From contig DGSO01000021.1 of assembly GCA_002393945.1 (NCBI GenBank), positions 1-56,057 on the forward strand: a DNA stretch of 56,057 nucleotides. The letters are read 5' to 3'. Positions 41,020-49,612 of the stretch are shown here, one piece after another. The notes under the pieces were generated by a model. The model was not told the origin of the DNA. It saw only the letters and a program-made list of their open reading frames with translations, and made no database searches. Source of the stretch: Bacteroidales bacterium UBA4360 (GTDB lineage Bacteria; Bacteroidota; Bacteroidia; Bacteroidales; UBA932). The position numbers and the translations under genes are program-made. Within the stretch, counting starts at the first letter, position 1. Each line of letters opens with the position of its first letter.

Positions 41020-42360
41020 ATGAAAAGAAGAGATTTCATCAAGATAACGGGCGCAGCGGCTGCTGCCGCAGCCCTTCCCGCTTGCGGGGAAAAGAAGACA
41101 TCGGCACCGGTGGCGGAAGAGGAGAAGATGGTGCTGCGGGAAAACCCCAACAATGGCGACAAGGTGAGCCTCCTGGGCTTTGGATGCATGCGCTGGCCCA
41201 TGATAGAGAAAGACGGGACCAGGGTCATCGACCAGGAAGCCGTAAACGAGATGGTAGACTATGCCCTGGCGCATGGCGTGAACTATTTCGACACGTCACC
41301 GGCATACCTCATGGGACAGAGCGAAAAGGCCGCCGGAGACGCCCTGAGCCGCCATCCCCGTGAGAGTTACTACATCGCCACCAAGCTCTCCAACTTCGGA
41401 GACCGCAGCACGGAGGCATCCATCAAGATGTACCACGATTCCTTTGAGCAGCTGCACACTGACTACTTCGACTACTACCTCCTGCACGCCATCGGCATGG
41501 GCGGCTCCAAGGCCTTCTTCGACAGGTACGTGGAAAACGGCATGATGGACTTCCTCCTTGCCGAAAAGGCCGCCGGGCGCATCCGTAACCTCGGTTTTTC
41601 CTTCCACGGTTCGCAGGCCGAGTTCGACTACTTCATGGAACTCCACGACAGCGGACAGTACCACTGGGACTTCTGCCAGATAGAGATGAACTACGTGGAT
41701 TGGACTCATGCCGACGGAGTGCGCAACTGCAACGCCAACTACCTGTATGCAGAACTCGAGAAGCGGAATATCCCCATCGTCATCATGGAACCGCTTCTTG
41801 GCGGCCGCCTGGCCAATGTTCCTGCCGAAATAGCCCGCCAGATGAAGGAAAGGGAGCCGGACAAGAGCATCGCCTCCTGGGCTTTCCGCTTCTGCGGCAC
41901 CTACCCTGGCGTTATGTGCGCCCTTTCGGGCATGACCAACATGGAGCCCCTGAAGGACAATCTGGATACCTTCGGCCATTTCAAGCCCCTCACGGACGAG
42001 GAACTTGATTTCCTGGAGAGGATGGCAACACAGATGAAGGAGTACCCGCTGGTTAACTGCACTGACTGCAAGTACTGCATGCCCTGCCCCTGGGGCCTGG
42101 ACATTCCCGGAACCTTCCAGCACTACAACAAGGCCATCACCGAAGGCACATATGCCCAGAACAAGCAGCAGAAGCACTATCACAAGCTCAAGAACCAGTA
42201 CCTCATGAGCTATGACAAGGCCGTGCCCACCCTCCGCCAGGCCGACCGCTGCATCGGCTGCAATGAATGCCTCTCCCACTGCCCCCAGAGTATAGCAATA
42301 CCGCGCGAACTCCGAAGAATCGCGCGGTACGTAGAAGACCTGCGGGAAGACAGGCTTTAG
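41020..42360 (+). CDS. Tat-exported Fe-S aldo/keto reductase
   Basis: 446 residues. MKRRDFIKITG is a twin-arginine signal and LPAC a lipobox, so a Tat-exported lipoprotein is likely. The aldo/keto reductase barrel has Asp and Tyr in NYFDTSPAY, Lys in YYIATKLS, His in LLHAIG. The C-terminal part adds ferredoxin motifs CTDCKYCMPCPWG and CIGCNECLSHCP. Such enzymes can take electrons from Fe-S clusters instead of NADPH; the polyferredoxin next to it is the obvious partner. The substrate is unknown. It ends with a 4-nt stop overlap with the convergent subtilase. Confidence 0.87.
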   Translation: MKRRDFIKITGAAAAAAALPACGEKKTSAPVAEEEKMVLRENPNNGDKVSLLGFGCMRWPMIEKDGTRVIDQEAVNEMVDYALAHGVNYFDTSPAYLMGQSEKAAGDALSRHPRESYYIATKLSNFGDRSTEASIKMYHDSFEQLHTDYFDYYLLHAIGMGGSKAFFDRYVENGMMDFLLAEKAAGRIRNLGFSFHGSQAEFDYFMELHDSGQYHWDFCQIEMNYVDWTHADGVRNCNANYLYAELEKRNIPIVIMEPLLGGRLANVPAEIARQMKEREPDKSIASWAFRFCGTYPGVMCALSGMTNMEPLKDNLDTFGHFKPLTDEELDFLERMATQMKEYPLVNCTDCKYCMPCPWGLDIPGTFQHYNKAITEGTYAQNKQQKHYHKLKNQYLMSYDKAVPTLRQADRCIGCNECLSHCPQSIAIPRELRRIARYVEDLREDRL

Positions 42361-44703
42361 ATTTTCACGAAGGATACTTTCGAAGTCTTGACTCCGGTTG
42401 CGCTCAGCGTTGCGCTGTAGACGCCCGGAGCAAGGCTTGATATATCCAGCACAATGGGCTTAAAGATGTTTGCATTTTCTGCAAACTCGCCAAGTTCCAC
42501 ACCGTTTTCAGAATATAGCTTAACCGTGTACTTGAGAAGGCTGTTTCCGGCCGGCCACAGGTACACTTCCGTAGAGGAGACCTCGGGGAATACCTCGGCC
42601 TCGTTTGCCTTGGCAGGATTCTTTACGGCCACCGCAAAGGAGAAACTTGCCTGTTCTCCAAGGCCGTCGGTGGCTGTTACCGTAACGGTACCAAGACCGA
42701 AGGCAAGCGCCACGACGTTGATCTTGTCGGTAGACTCTTCTATATAAAGCACGTCGCTGCTGCTCACGGTCACCGCCGTTTCCAGGATCTCTCCGTCCTC
42801 GTCGATGAACAGGCTGGAAAGGTCCGAGGGTTTGGCTTTGGACACAGTTGTGCCGATAGCTTTCACCACCACATCCTCATACTTGTAACTGCCAAGGTTC
42901 ACCTTGGGGGCATGGTTGGGAAGGATGGTGTACGGGAACTCAAGGGTATAGTCCGCATCCGTGCTCTGGTGAAGGACGAAAACGGCCTTGTAGTCGCCGG
43001 GATCGGCATTTCTGCCTATGATGGTAACCTTGCGTGAAGCAGCGTCGTACGTTAGGGCCGAGGAGCCGGGCGTGCACTCTACGGTTGCGGAAGCATCGGC
43101 AGAATGCACCTTAAGCGTATACTCTTTGGTCTCGTGGGCATGCATGGTAAGGGAGGACGGGCCAAGGGAAAGGGGCTTCTCCGTTACAAAGCCTTCCAGC
43201 TCGAAAGACTTGAGGGCGTCCAACTTCTTGCCGATGGGCCTGCTGCCGCCGATAGTGCTACCAAGGCCTTTGAAAAGGATTTCCTTCGCCTTCTCGTTGG
43301 TGAAGCCCATGCCTCCATAGTAGGATACGATAAGCGCAGCAACGCCGCTCACGTGAGGACAAGCCATGGATGTTCCGACCCAGCCTGTTCCCCCGTACAA
43401 TCCTGTGCTTTCGATACTGCCGGCACCATCGGCAACCTTCGAGGGCAGCGTGCTCCAGATGCTGTTCGAAGAGCTGGAGCCATGCCCGCCGGGAGCAGCG
43501 ATTTCCACCCAGCTGCCATAATTGGAGTATGAGGCCTTGTTTCCGTTTTCGCGGAATGCACCCACTGCAATTACGGGTTCATACATTCCATAAATGTCGT
43601 AGTCAATGTCCTCATTACCGGCGGCAAAGAAAACAAGACCTCCCTTCATCGGGGAATCGGGAAGCTGGTTGCCGTTGTTGTCACAGCCTGCATACTTGAT
43701 GAAATAATCTATCGCAGCCTTGGTTTCAGGGTCGTCGTCGATAGTATACTTCTTGTATGCGGCAAGTTCTTCATCGGTTACTTCCCCGTCATTATCCGTG
43801 TCGGCATAAAGGCCCCAGCTGTTTTGGGAAATCACGGCTCCGTGATCGGCACTCCACTTGATTGCCCTGGCCGCGTCGTCATCGTGACCTTTGGCGTTGC
43901 CGGAGAAAATCGCGCAGGACATGATGCGCACGCCGGGAATGCCGTTTGCGGCATCTCCTCCGGCTATTCCGCAAACGCCGATGCCGTTGTTGTTCACGGC
44001 AGCAACGGTTCCGGCAACATGAGTCCCGTGCCCGACATCTCCGTAGCCGCTGTCGGTCCTTATGGAAAGGTCATAGCTGTTGCGCACGAAATTGTATCCG
44101 GTGTGGCCACTGCCGTCGGTCCAGAGATTGGCCTTGAGATCGGGATGGGTGGGATCTACCGGCTCGTCAGTAACACACACGACTACGTTCTGGCTTCCAA
44201 CCGTATAAGTGTCCCATACGCCCTGGACGTTGATATCGGCACCGGAATAACTGCTGTTCACATAGTGCCACTGCCTGGAGAAATAGGGGTCGTTGAAGAC
44301 AGCGCGCTTCCTGATTATCCTTTCAGGGGTCACGCTCACCACACCGGGCACCATGGACAGGCTCGCGCTGGCCTTGGTAACGGGCGTCGACTCTGTGAAA
44401 TGCACCTTGTAGAAACGGTGAAGACCTTCCCGGCGGGTGCGCTCCTCAAAGGGGCCGGCATCGGGAAAAACCCTCTCCAGGGAAATGATTCCCATCTCTT
44501 CCAGAGTGCTGTTCAGGGCCGATGACTTCGTAACCACACCGTCGCTGCCTTCGACAAGAGCCACAAGTGCATCGTCGAACTGCACCTTGACGACGCCCTT
44601 CTCATAAGGGTCTGACAAAACAGGCTCCGATGTTTTCGGAGCCTGTGTGTCAAGTGGTTCTTGAACTGTACAGGCAACAGCCGCGAGGGCCGCTGCGATG
44701 TAC

Positions 44704-44726
<23 letters not shown>
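42357..44726 (-). CDS. Subtilisin-like serine protease with T9SS-like C-terminus
   Basis: 789 residues from MAIRSFAKYIAAALAAVACT; AVAC is a lipobox (Cys19). A pro-region of ~150 residues precedes the S8 catalytic domain: Asp187 in CVTDEPVDPTHPDL, His233 in GHGTHVAGT, Ser in GTSMACPHVSGVAAL. Then come two Ig-like beta domains and a C-terminal ~75-residue segment ending DISSLAPGVYSATLSA plus a basic strand, resembling type A sorting domains of the type IX secretion system. Having both a lipobox and a T9SS-like tail is unusual. The gene start overlaps the eno 3' end by 23 nt; an ATG at 44756 is an alternative. Confidence 0.86.
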
Positions 44727-46011
<1,285 letters not shown>

Positions 46012-46053
46012 AATTATACTAAAGTTTTAAAAGAAAATTGCTCAATTGCGCTG

Positions 46054-46084
46054 CAAATTTACTCTTTTTCGCTGAATTTCACAA
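46054..46084 (-). promoter_or_regulatory. Promoter of eno
   Basis: On the minus strand TTG (46082-46084) is followed after 20 nt by TAAATTTG (46054-46061). The leader is ~40 nt. The -33 part lies inside the end of the upstream PII-like gene. Confidence 0.7.
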
Positions 46085-46393
46085 CGAAAAGGTGGTTTTG
46101 CTCACGGGAAGTGAAAAGACTATTCCCAGCCCTTCTGTCGAAAGCCCGCAGTTCTTGTAAACTGTCTTCAGCACTTCGTCCTTAATGTCAGACTTGACAA
46201 GTATAAGCACTATCTCCTTATCGGGCTGTATGCTTATGTTGAAGAACTCCTCCGCCTCGGGATTGGCAGAGCCCCTGGCGCGCACGATAGTGCCGCCGCG
46301 GGCGCCGGCTGCACGTGCGGCCGCCATTACGGTCTCTGAGTAACCGGCATTTATGATGCACACTACAAGTTCATATTTGCTTGCCTGTTCCAT
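46079..46393 (-). CDS. PII-like regulatory protein
   Basis: 104 residues with the ferredoxin-like PII fold: strand YELVVCIINAG, helix SETVMAAARAAGARGGTIV (with the GARGG turn of the nucleotide-binding loop), SIQPDKEIVLILV, helix, and GLGIVFSLPV matching the last strand of PII (GKIFV.PV). The T-loop segment RARGSANPEAEEFF is short and lacks the uridylylated tyrosine. Its start overlaps the stop of a second PII-like gene, and both follow a DUF1538 transporter. Role inferred: ligand-responsive control of that transporter. Confidence 0.8.
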   Translation of the reverse strand: MEQASKYELVVCIINAGYSETVMAAARAAGARGGTIVRARGSANPEAEEFFNISIQPDKEIVLILVKSDIKDEVLKTVYKNCGLSTEGLGIVFSLPVSKTTFSL

Positions 46394-46761
46394 TATGCTT
46401 CCTCCTTGACTATTTTTTCATTGCTTAAAAAACCGTAGGCAAGGGTGCCTATCATGCTGCTGAAGGGAATCGTAAACGCTACGCCTTTGTAGTCTTTGCC
46501 CTTTTGGAAATTATCATTCAGAATATCTATGAGCTCCTTCGACTGGTCTTCCCTTACCACGCTTGCGATAAGTGTCTTGGGCCTTTCGTTCAGGCCCAGG
46601 TAACCAAGAAGGAAATGGGACGTTCCCTTGCATGGTATTGTAAACTGTATGTTGGCCTGATGCGCCTGGATGAGGCTCGAATAGTATGCTTTCTTGTTAT
46701 CGTGTACAATGGCCACGACAACTTCCAACTTCATGGGTGCTATGTTTCTTGTTTCCGGCAT
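46393..46761 (-). CDS. Second PII-like protein, divergent
   Basis: About 122 residues from MPETRNIAPMKLEVVVAIVH; an alternative ATG at 46734 begins directly at MKLEVVV. The fold pattern matches PII with strand, helix (KKAYYSSLIQAHQANI), a loop CKGTSHFLLGYLGL, strand KTLIASVVRED, helix SKELIDILNDNF and a final strand VAFTIPFSS. It differs strongly from the neighbouring PII-like protein, so the two may form a heteromer or bind different ligands. It follows the DUF1538 stop within a few nt. Confidence 0.72.
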   Translation of the reverse strand: MPETRNIAPMKLEVVVAIVHDNKKAYYSSLIQAHQANIQFTIPCKGTSHFLLGYLGLNERPKTLIASVVREDQSKELIDILNDNFQKGKDYKGVAFTIPFSSMIGTLAYGFLSNEKIVKEEA

Positions 46762-46766
46762 GGCAT

Positions 46767-48326
46767 TCAATCAAAGTAAATGATAGGATCTTCATCGGCG
46801 GCAAGTATGCGGCGGAAGGCCACCTGGCGCTTGTGCCTGGCTGTGACGACGGCCTTGAAGCCAAGGCTCTGGATAGTGATAAGAGGAGTCATTGCCACCA
46901 TTGCAACAACGCCGAAAGCCAGTTCCATTACCTCGGAGGCCCCTTGCATGGTTATACATGCGCCGATAACCATCGGCAATATGAAGCTGGAGGTAAGGGG
47001 GCCGCTGGCGACGCCGCCGGAATCAAAGGCGATGGCGGTATACAGCTTGGGGACAAGGAACGACAGCCCAAGGGAGATTGCGTAGCCAGGGATAAGGTAG
47101 TACAGCAGGGAAAAGCCAAAGTAAACCCTTATGATGGAAAGGCCGATGGAAACGCCTACGCCTATGGAAAGCGCCACCATCATCTGGGTGCGGCTCACTT
47201 CGCCTCCGGTAATTTCGCTCACCTGGTTGTTGAGAACGTGGACGGCAGGCTCCGCAAGGACTACCACCATGCCGATGATAAAGGCAAATACCGTCAGGAT
47301 CACCGGATTGGCCCCTGCAAGGCTGACTCCTATCTTGTAGCCGATGGGCATGAAGGACATCTGCACCGCCGCCAGGAAAAGCACCAGGCCCAGGAAAGTA
47401 TAGATGATGCCGATAAGAATCTGCAGAATCTTTGTACGCGGAAGCTTGAGCACGAGCAGCTGCAGTACAAAGAAGAATGCCACGATAAGCACCAGGGACT
47501 GGCCCACGTCCTTCATGGTATGGACGGCGACAGGCCACACTCCTTCTGCGAGAACGGCATCCAGCGAGTAATCCGGCACCTGATAGTCAAGTGACCCTTT
47601 GGACATCAGGGAGAGGATAAGAACCGCCGCAATCGGCCCCACGGAACAAAGGGCGATGAGGCCGAAACTGTTCTCGCTGGCTCCCCTGCCGCCCACGGAG
47701 AGGGCTATACCCACGCCGAGGGCCATTATGAACGGTACGGTGATAGGGCCGGTGGTAACGCCTCCGGAGTCGAAACTCATCGACAGGAGCGGCCACATCT
47801 CATCATTGTCCATCAAAAGCGCGGCCAGGCAGAACAGCAGCATGTATGAGTAGAGGAGGATACTGGTAAGGTCTGCATGCTTCAGGATTTTTATCACTCC
47901 CAACATCAGCATGAACCCAACTCCAAGTCCTACGGTGATAATCAGGACATTCCCGTTCATTATCGCACTCACCTGCGAAGCGAGCACGGAGAGATCAGGC
48001 TCGGCAATGGTAATGAGAAGGCCCATCACAAACGCGACGGACAGAAGGATCGTCATCTTCTTGGACTGCACTAGACCCTCGCCGATATACTGCCCCATAG
48101 GGGTCATTGCCATATCTGCACCAAGGTTGAACAAGCTGATACCTGCAATAAGAAACAGGGCCCCTATAACGAACACATACAGCTCGTGCGATGAAATATC
48201 CACCCAAGGGGTAAATGAAAGCAAGATAACCAGCACTGTCACAGGAAGAACCGAGACAAGTGACTCCCTCATCTTTTCTCCCAGCCTTCCCCAAATGCCG
48301 GGAACATCCTTCATAAAATTATCCAT
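46767..48326 (-). CDS. DUF1538 multi-pass membrane protein (putative transporter)
   Basis: 519 residues from MDNFMKDVPGIWGRLGEKMR; the longer frame runs through the promoter and terminator. About twelve hydrophobic helices fall in two internally similar halves: AMTPMGQYIGEGLVQSKKMT with AEPDLSVLASQVS in the first and MSFMPIGYKIGVSL with AEPAVHVLNNQVSEITGG in the second, the DUF1538 repeat. Several FDSGGVTTGP / FDSGGVASGP motifs occur, each near a helix end. Members are thought to be transporters; the substrate is not known. The two PII-like genes downstream suggest metabolite-regulated transport. Confidence 0.85.
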   Translation of the reverse strand: MDNFMKDVPGIWGRLGEKMRESLVSVLPVTVLVILLSFTPWVDISSHELYVFVIGALFLIAGISLFNLGADMAMTPMGQYIGEGLVQSKKMTILLSVAFVMGLLITIAEPDLSVLASQVSAIMNGNVLIITVGLGVGFMLMLGVIKILKHADLTSILLYSYMLLFCLAALLMDNDEMWPLLSMSFDSGGVTTGPITVPFIMALGVGIALSVGGRGASENSFGLIALCSVGPIAAVLILSLMSKGSLDYQVPDYSLDAVLAEGVWPVAVHTMKDVGQSLVLIVAFFFVLQLLVLKLPRTKILQILIGIIYTFLGLVLFLAAVQMSFMPIGYKIGVSLAGANPVILTVFAFIIGMVVVLAEPAVHVLNNQVSEITGGEVSRTQMMVALSIGVGVSIGLSIIRVYFGFSLLYYLIPGYAISLGLSFLVPKLYTAIAFDSGGVASGPLTSSFILPMVIGACITMQGASEVMELAFGVVAMVAMTPLITIQSLGFKAVVTARHKRQVAFRRILAADEDPIIYFD

Positions 48327-48332
48327 ATATTG

Positions 48333-48340
48333 CAAATATA
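48333..48340 (-). promoter_or_regulatory. -7 box of the DUF1538-PII operon
   Basis: TATATTTG on the minus strand ends 6 nt before the ATG at 48326, implying an almost leaderless mRNA. A TTTG box at the expected distance is not evident. Confidence 0.5.
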
Positions 48341-48360
48341 CGAAAAATATAGAAACGAAG

Positions 48361-48390
48361 AAGCCCCGGTCGATTGCTCGATCGGGGCTT
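48361..48390. terminator. GC-rich terminator hairpin
   Basis: AAGCCCCGGTCGA (48361-48373) pairs with TCGATCGGGGCTT (48378-48390), one G-U. TTTT follows on the plus strand and CTTC on the minus strand. The outer part AAGCCCCGG...GGGGCTT is shared with the hairpin beyond the 5S rRNA at 55810, so it may be a relic of an rRNA or tRNA operon end or simply the genome's favoured terminator. It would stop transcripts from the RHS island. Confidence 0.7.
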
Positions 48391-48480
48391 TTCCCGCTGC
48401 TCGGCAAATACTCGGGCCGGCCGGGACGCCTAACCCTCCGCGGGGCGCCTGCAGGCGCCTGTATACCATTAACATCTGAC

Positions 48481-48609
48481 TGTAGACATGCAAACCACCG
48501 TTTTGGCTCTCTAACAGCGGAGAAGTGTGGTTTTGCCCATGTTTAAATCTCGCCAAACCACCATTTCCAAGTCCCGCATATATACATTGTGGTGGTTTGA
48601 TTGTCTACA
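48481..48609. repeat. Palindromic AAACCACC element, double unit with inverted ends
   Basis: Ends TGTAGACA (48481-48488) and TGTCTACA (48602-48609) are perfect inverted repeats. Inside are two hairpin units: CAAACCACCG (48491-48500) with TGTGGTTTTG (~48526-48535), and CCAAACCACC (48553-48562) with GGTGGTTTG (48591-48599). The shape is that of a small non-coding MITE-like or REP-like element. It lies in the otherwise gene-free 48391-48668. Confidence 0.75.
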
Positions 48610-48668
48610 AAGGTCATGATTTCTATGGCAAACGCTTAGGTGAAGAGGCAGAAATAAGAAAAGAACAC

Positions 48669-49103
48669 CTAAAAAATCCCGCCGGAATACCTGTGGATGG
48701 CTGTTTCAATAGGTCGCAAGAACAGAACATGCTTGTGGACCTGCAGTTTAACCGCCTGCTCGCCCTTGGGCTTTACATATAAATGACGTTTGCGAACGAA
48801 GATATCTTCGATTTCATTCCAGCCGTATTCATAAAAGTTCCGGCCATTAGGGAAACCAACACCATCCTTGCTTATCACCAAATAGATGTTGCGATGTGGT
48901 TTCACCAGGATTAAGATCAAGGCATAGGCGACGATGTATATAGAACTGAGCAGTATGTTCTTGATAACAAGCTCCTGTTCGGCCGGGTGTGATTCATAAA
49001 CAAGCCACCAGGCAATTACCATCAGTATAATAAACGGAACCGCAATATAACGATTCCAATTGGTCTCCAGGACCTCTATTGATGTTTCTTTCTTGACTAT
49101 CAT
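48669..49103 (-). CDS. Small membrane protein, possible immunity protein
   Basis: 144 residues. Two membrane helices (~18-36 and ~47-67) are followed by a cytoplasmic beta-rich domain (NIYLVISKDGVGFPNGRNFY, YGWNEIEDIFVRKRHLYV) of bacterial PH-like type. It overlaps the upstream gene by 4 nt (ATGA) and has the same layout, suggesting gene duplication. It is the last gene of an operon headed by a giant RHS protein; small membrane proteins in that position are often immunity proteins. No direct evidence of that role. Confidence 0.65.
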   Translation of the reverse strand: MIVKKETSIEVLETNWNRYIAVPFIILMVIAWWLVYESHPAEQELVIKNILLSSIYIVAYALILILVKPHRNIYLVISKDGVGFPNGRNFYEYGWNEIEDIFVRKRHLYVKPKGEQAVKLQVHKHVLFLRPIETAIHRYSGGIF

Positions 49104-49612
49104 TTTTTCCTGGCTTTTTGATTATCGGCTTTCTCTTTATTTTGAATCCTACGCCACTCGAATACTGTATAAACCGGGATTGAATTATCTGAATAGTATT
49201 TAACCTTAGTTTTTATGCGTTTGGAAACATTTATGCCATATAATTCTTTTATGTTCCCAGAGTCAAGATGCAAAAATGTTCTCGCATATCTTCTTATGCC
49301 CGTTTGTTCTTGAGCGCTGTATATTAGGGTTATATGCCTCCAACTATATAACGACGAAACTTTGGAATTGTAATATGTAATACCATAAAAATCAATTCTA
49401 TATCTCCGCTGTGATAAAAACAGTAATAACGACCAAATAAAGAATGAAATCGTTATACAGACATTGCCAAATAATAATAATTTCAAAACAATTGCATCAT
49501 AATAATAGGCCATCCAAATAGCTGTTGTAAAAATGCTCATGAATGAGATCCAAACAGGAATATCGTCTTTATTATCAATCCAGTAAGCATTCGCATTATC
49601 TCTAATCGTCAT
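49100..49612 (-). CDS. Small membrane protein, possible immunity protein
   Basis: 170 residues. Two membrane helices (~20-37 and ~43-67, VLKLLLFGNVCITISFFIWS), then a beta-rich cytoplasmic domain (YRIDFYGITYYNSKVSSLYS, WRHITLIYSAQEQ) and a basic tail. The layout parallels the next gene. It starts 11 nt inside the end of the RHS gene, so translation is coupled. The DNA is AT-richer than the rest of the window. I do not recognise a named family beyond PH-like. Confidence 0.65.
   Translation of the reverse strand: MTIRDNANAYWIDNKDDIPVWISFMSIFTTAIWMAYYYDAIVLKLLLFGNVCITISFFIWSLLLFLSQRRYRIDFYGITYYNSKVSSLYSWRHITLIYSAQEQTGIRRYARTFLHLDSGNIKELYGINVSKRIKTKVKYYSDNSIPVYTVFEWRRIQNKEKADNQKARKK

Noticed and set aside
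48391..48668. tRNA or small protein gene in the gap left of the RHS island
   Set aside because: No cloverleaf with a T-arm or anticodon loop was found, and the short open frames have no start context. The stretch is explained by a terminator and a palindromic element.
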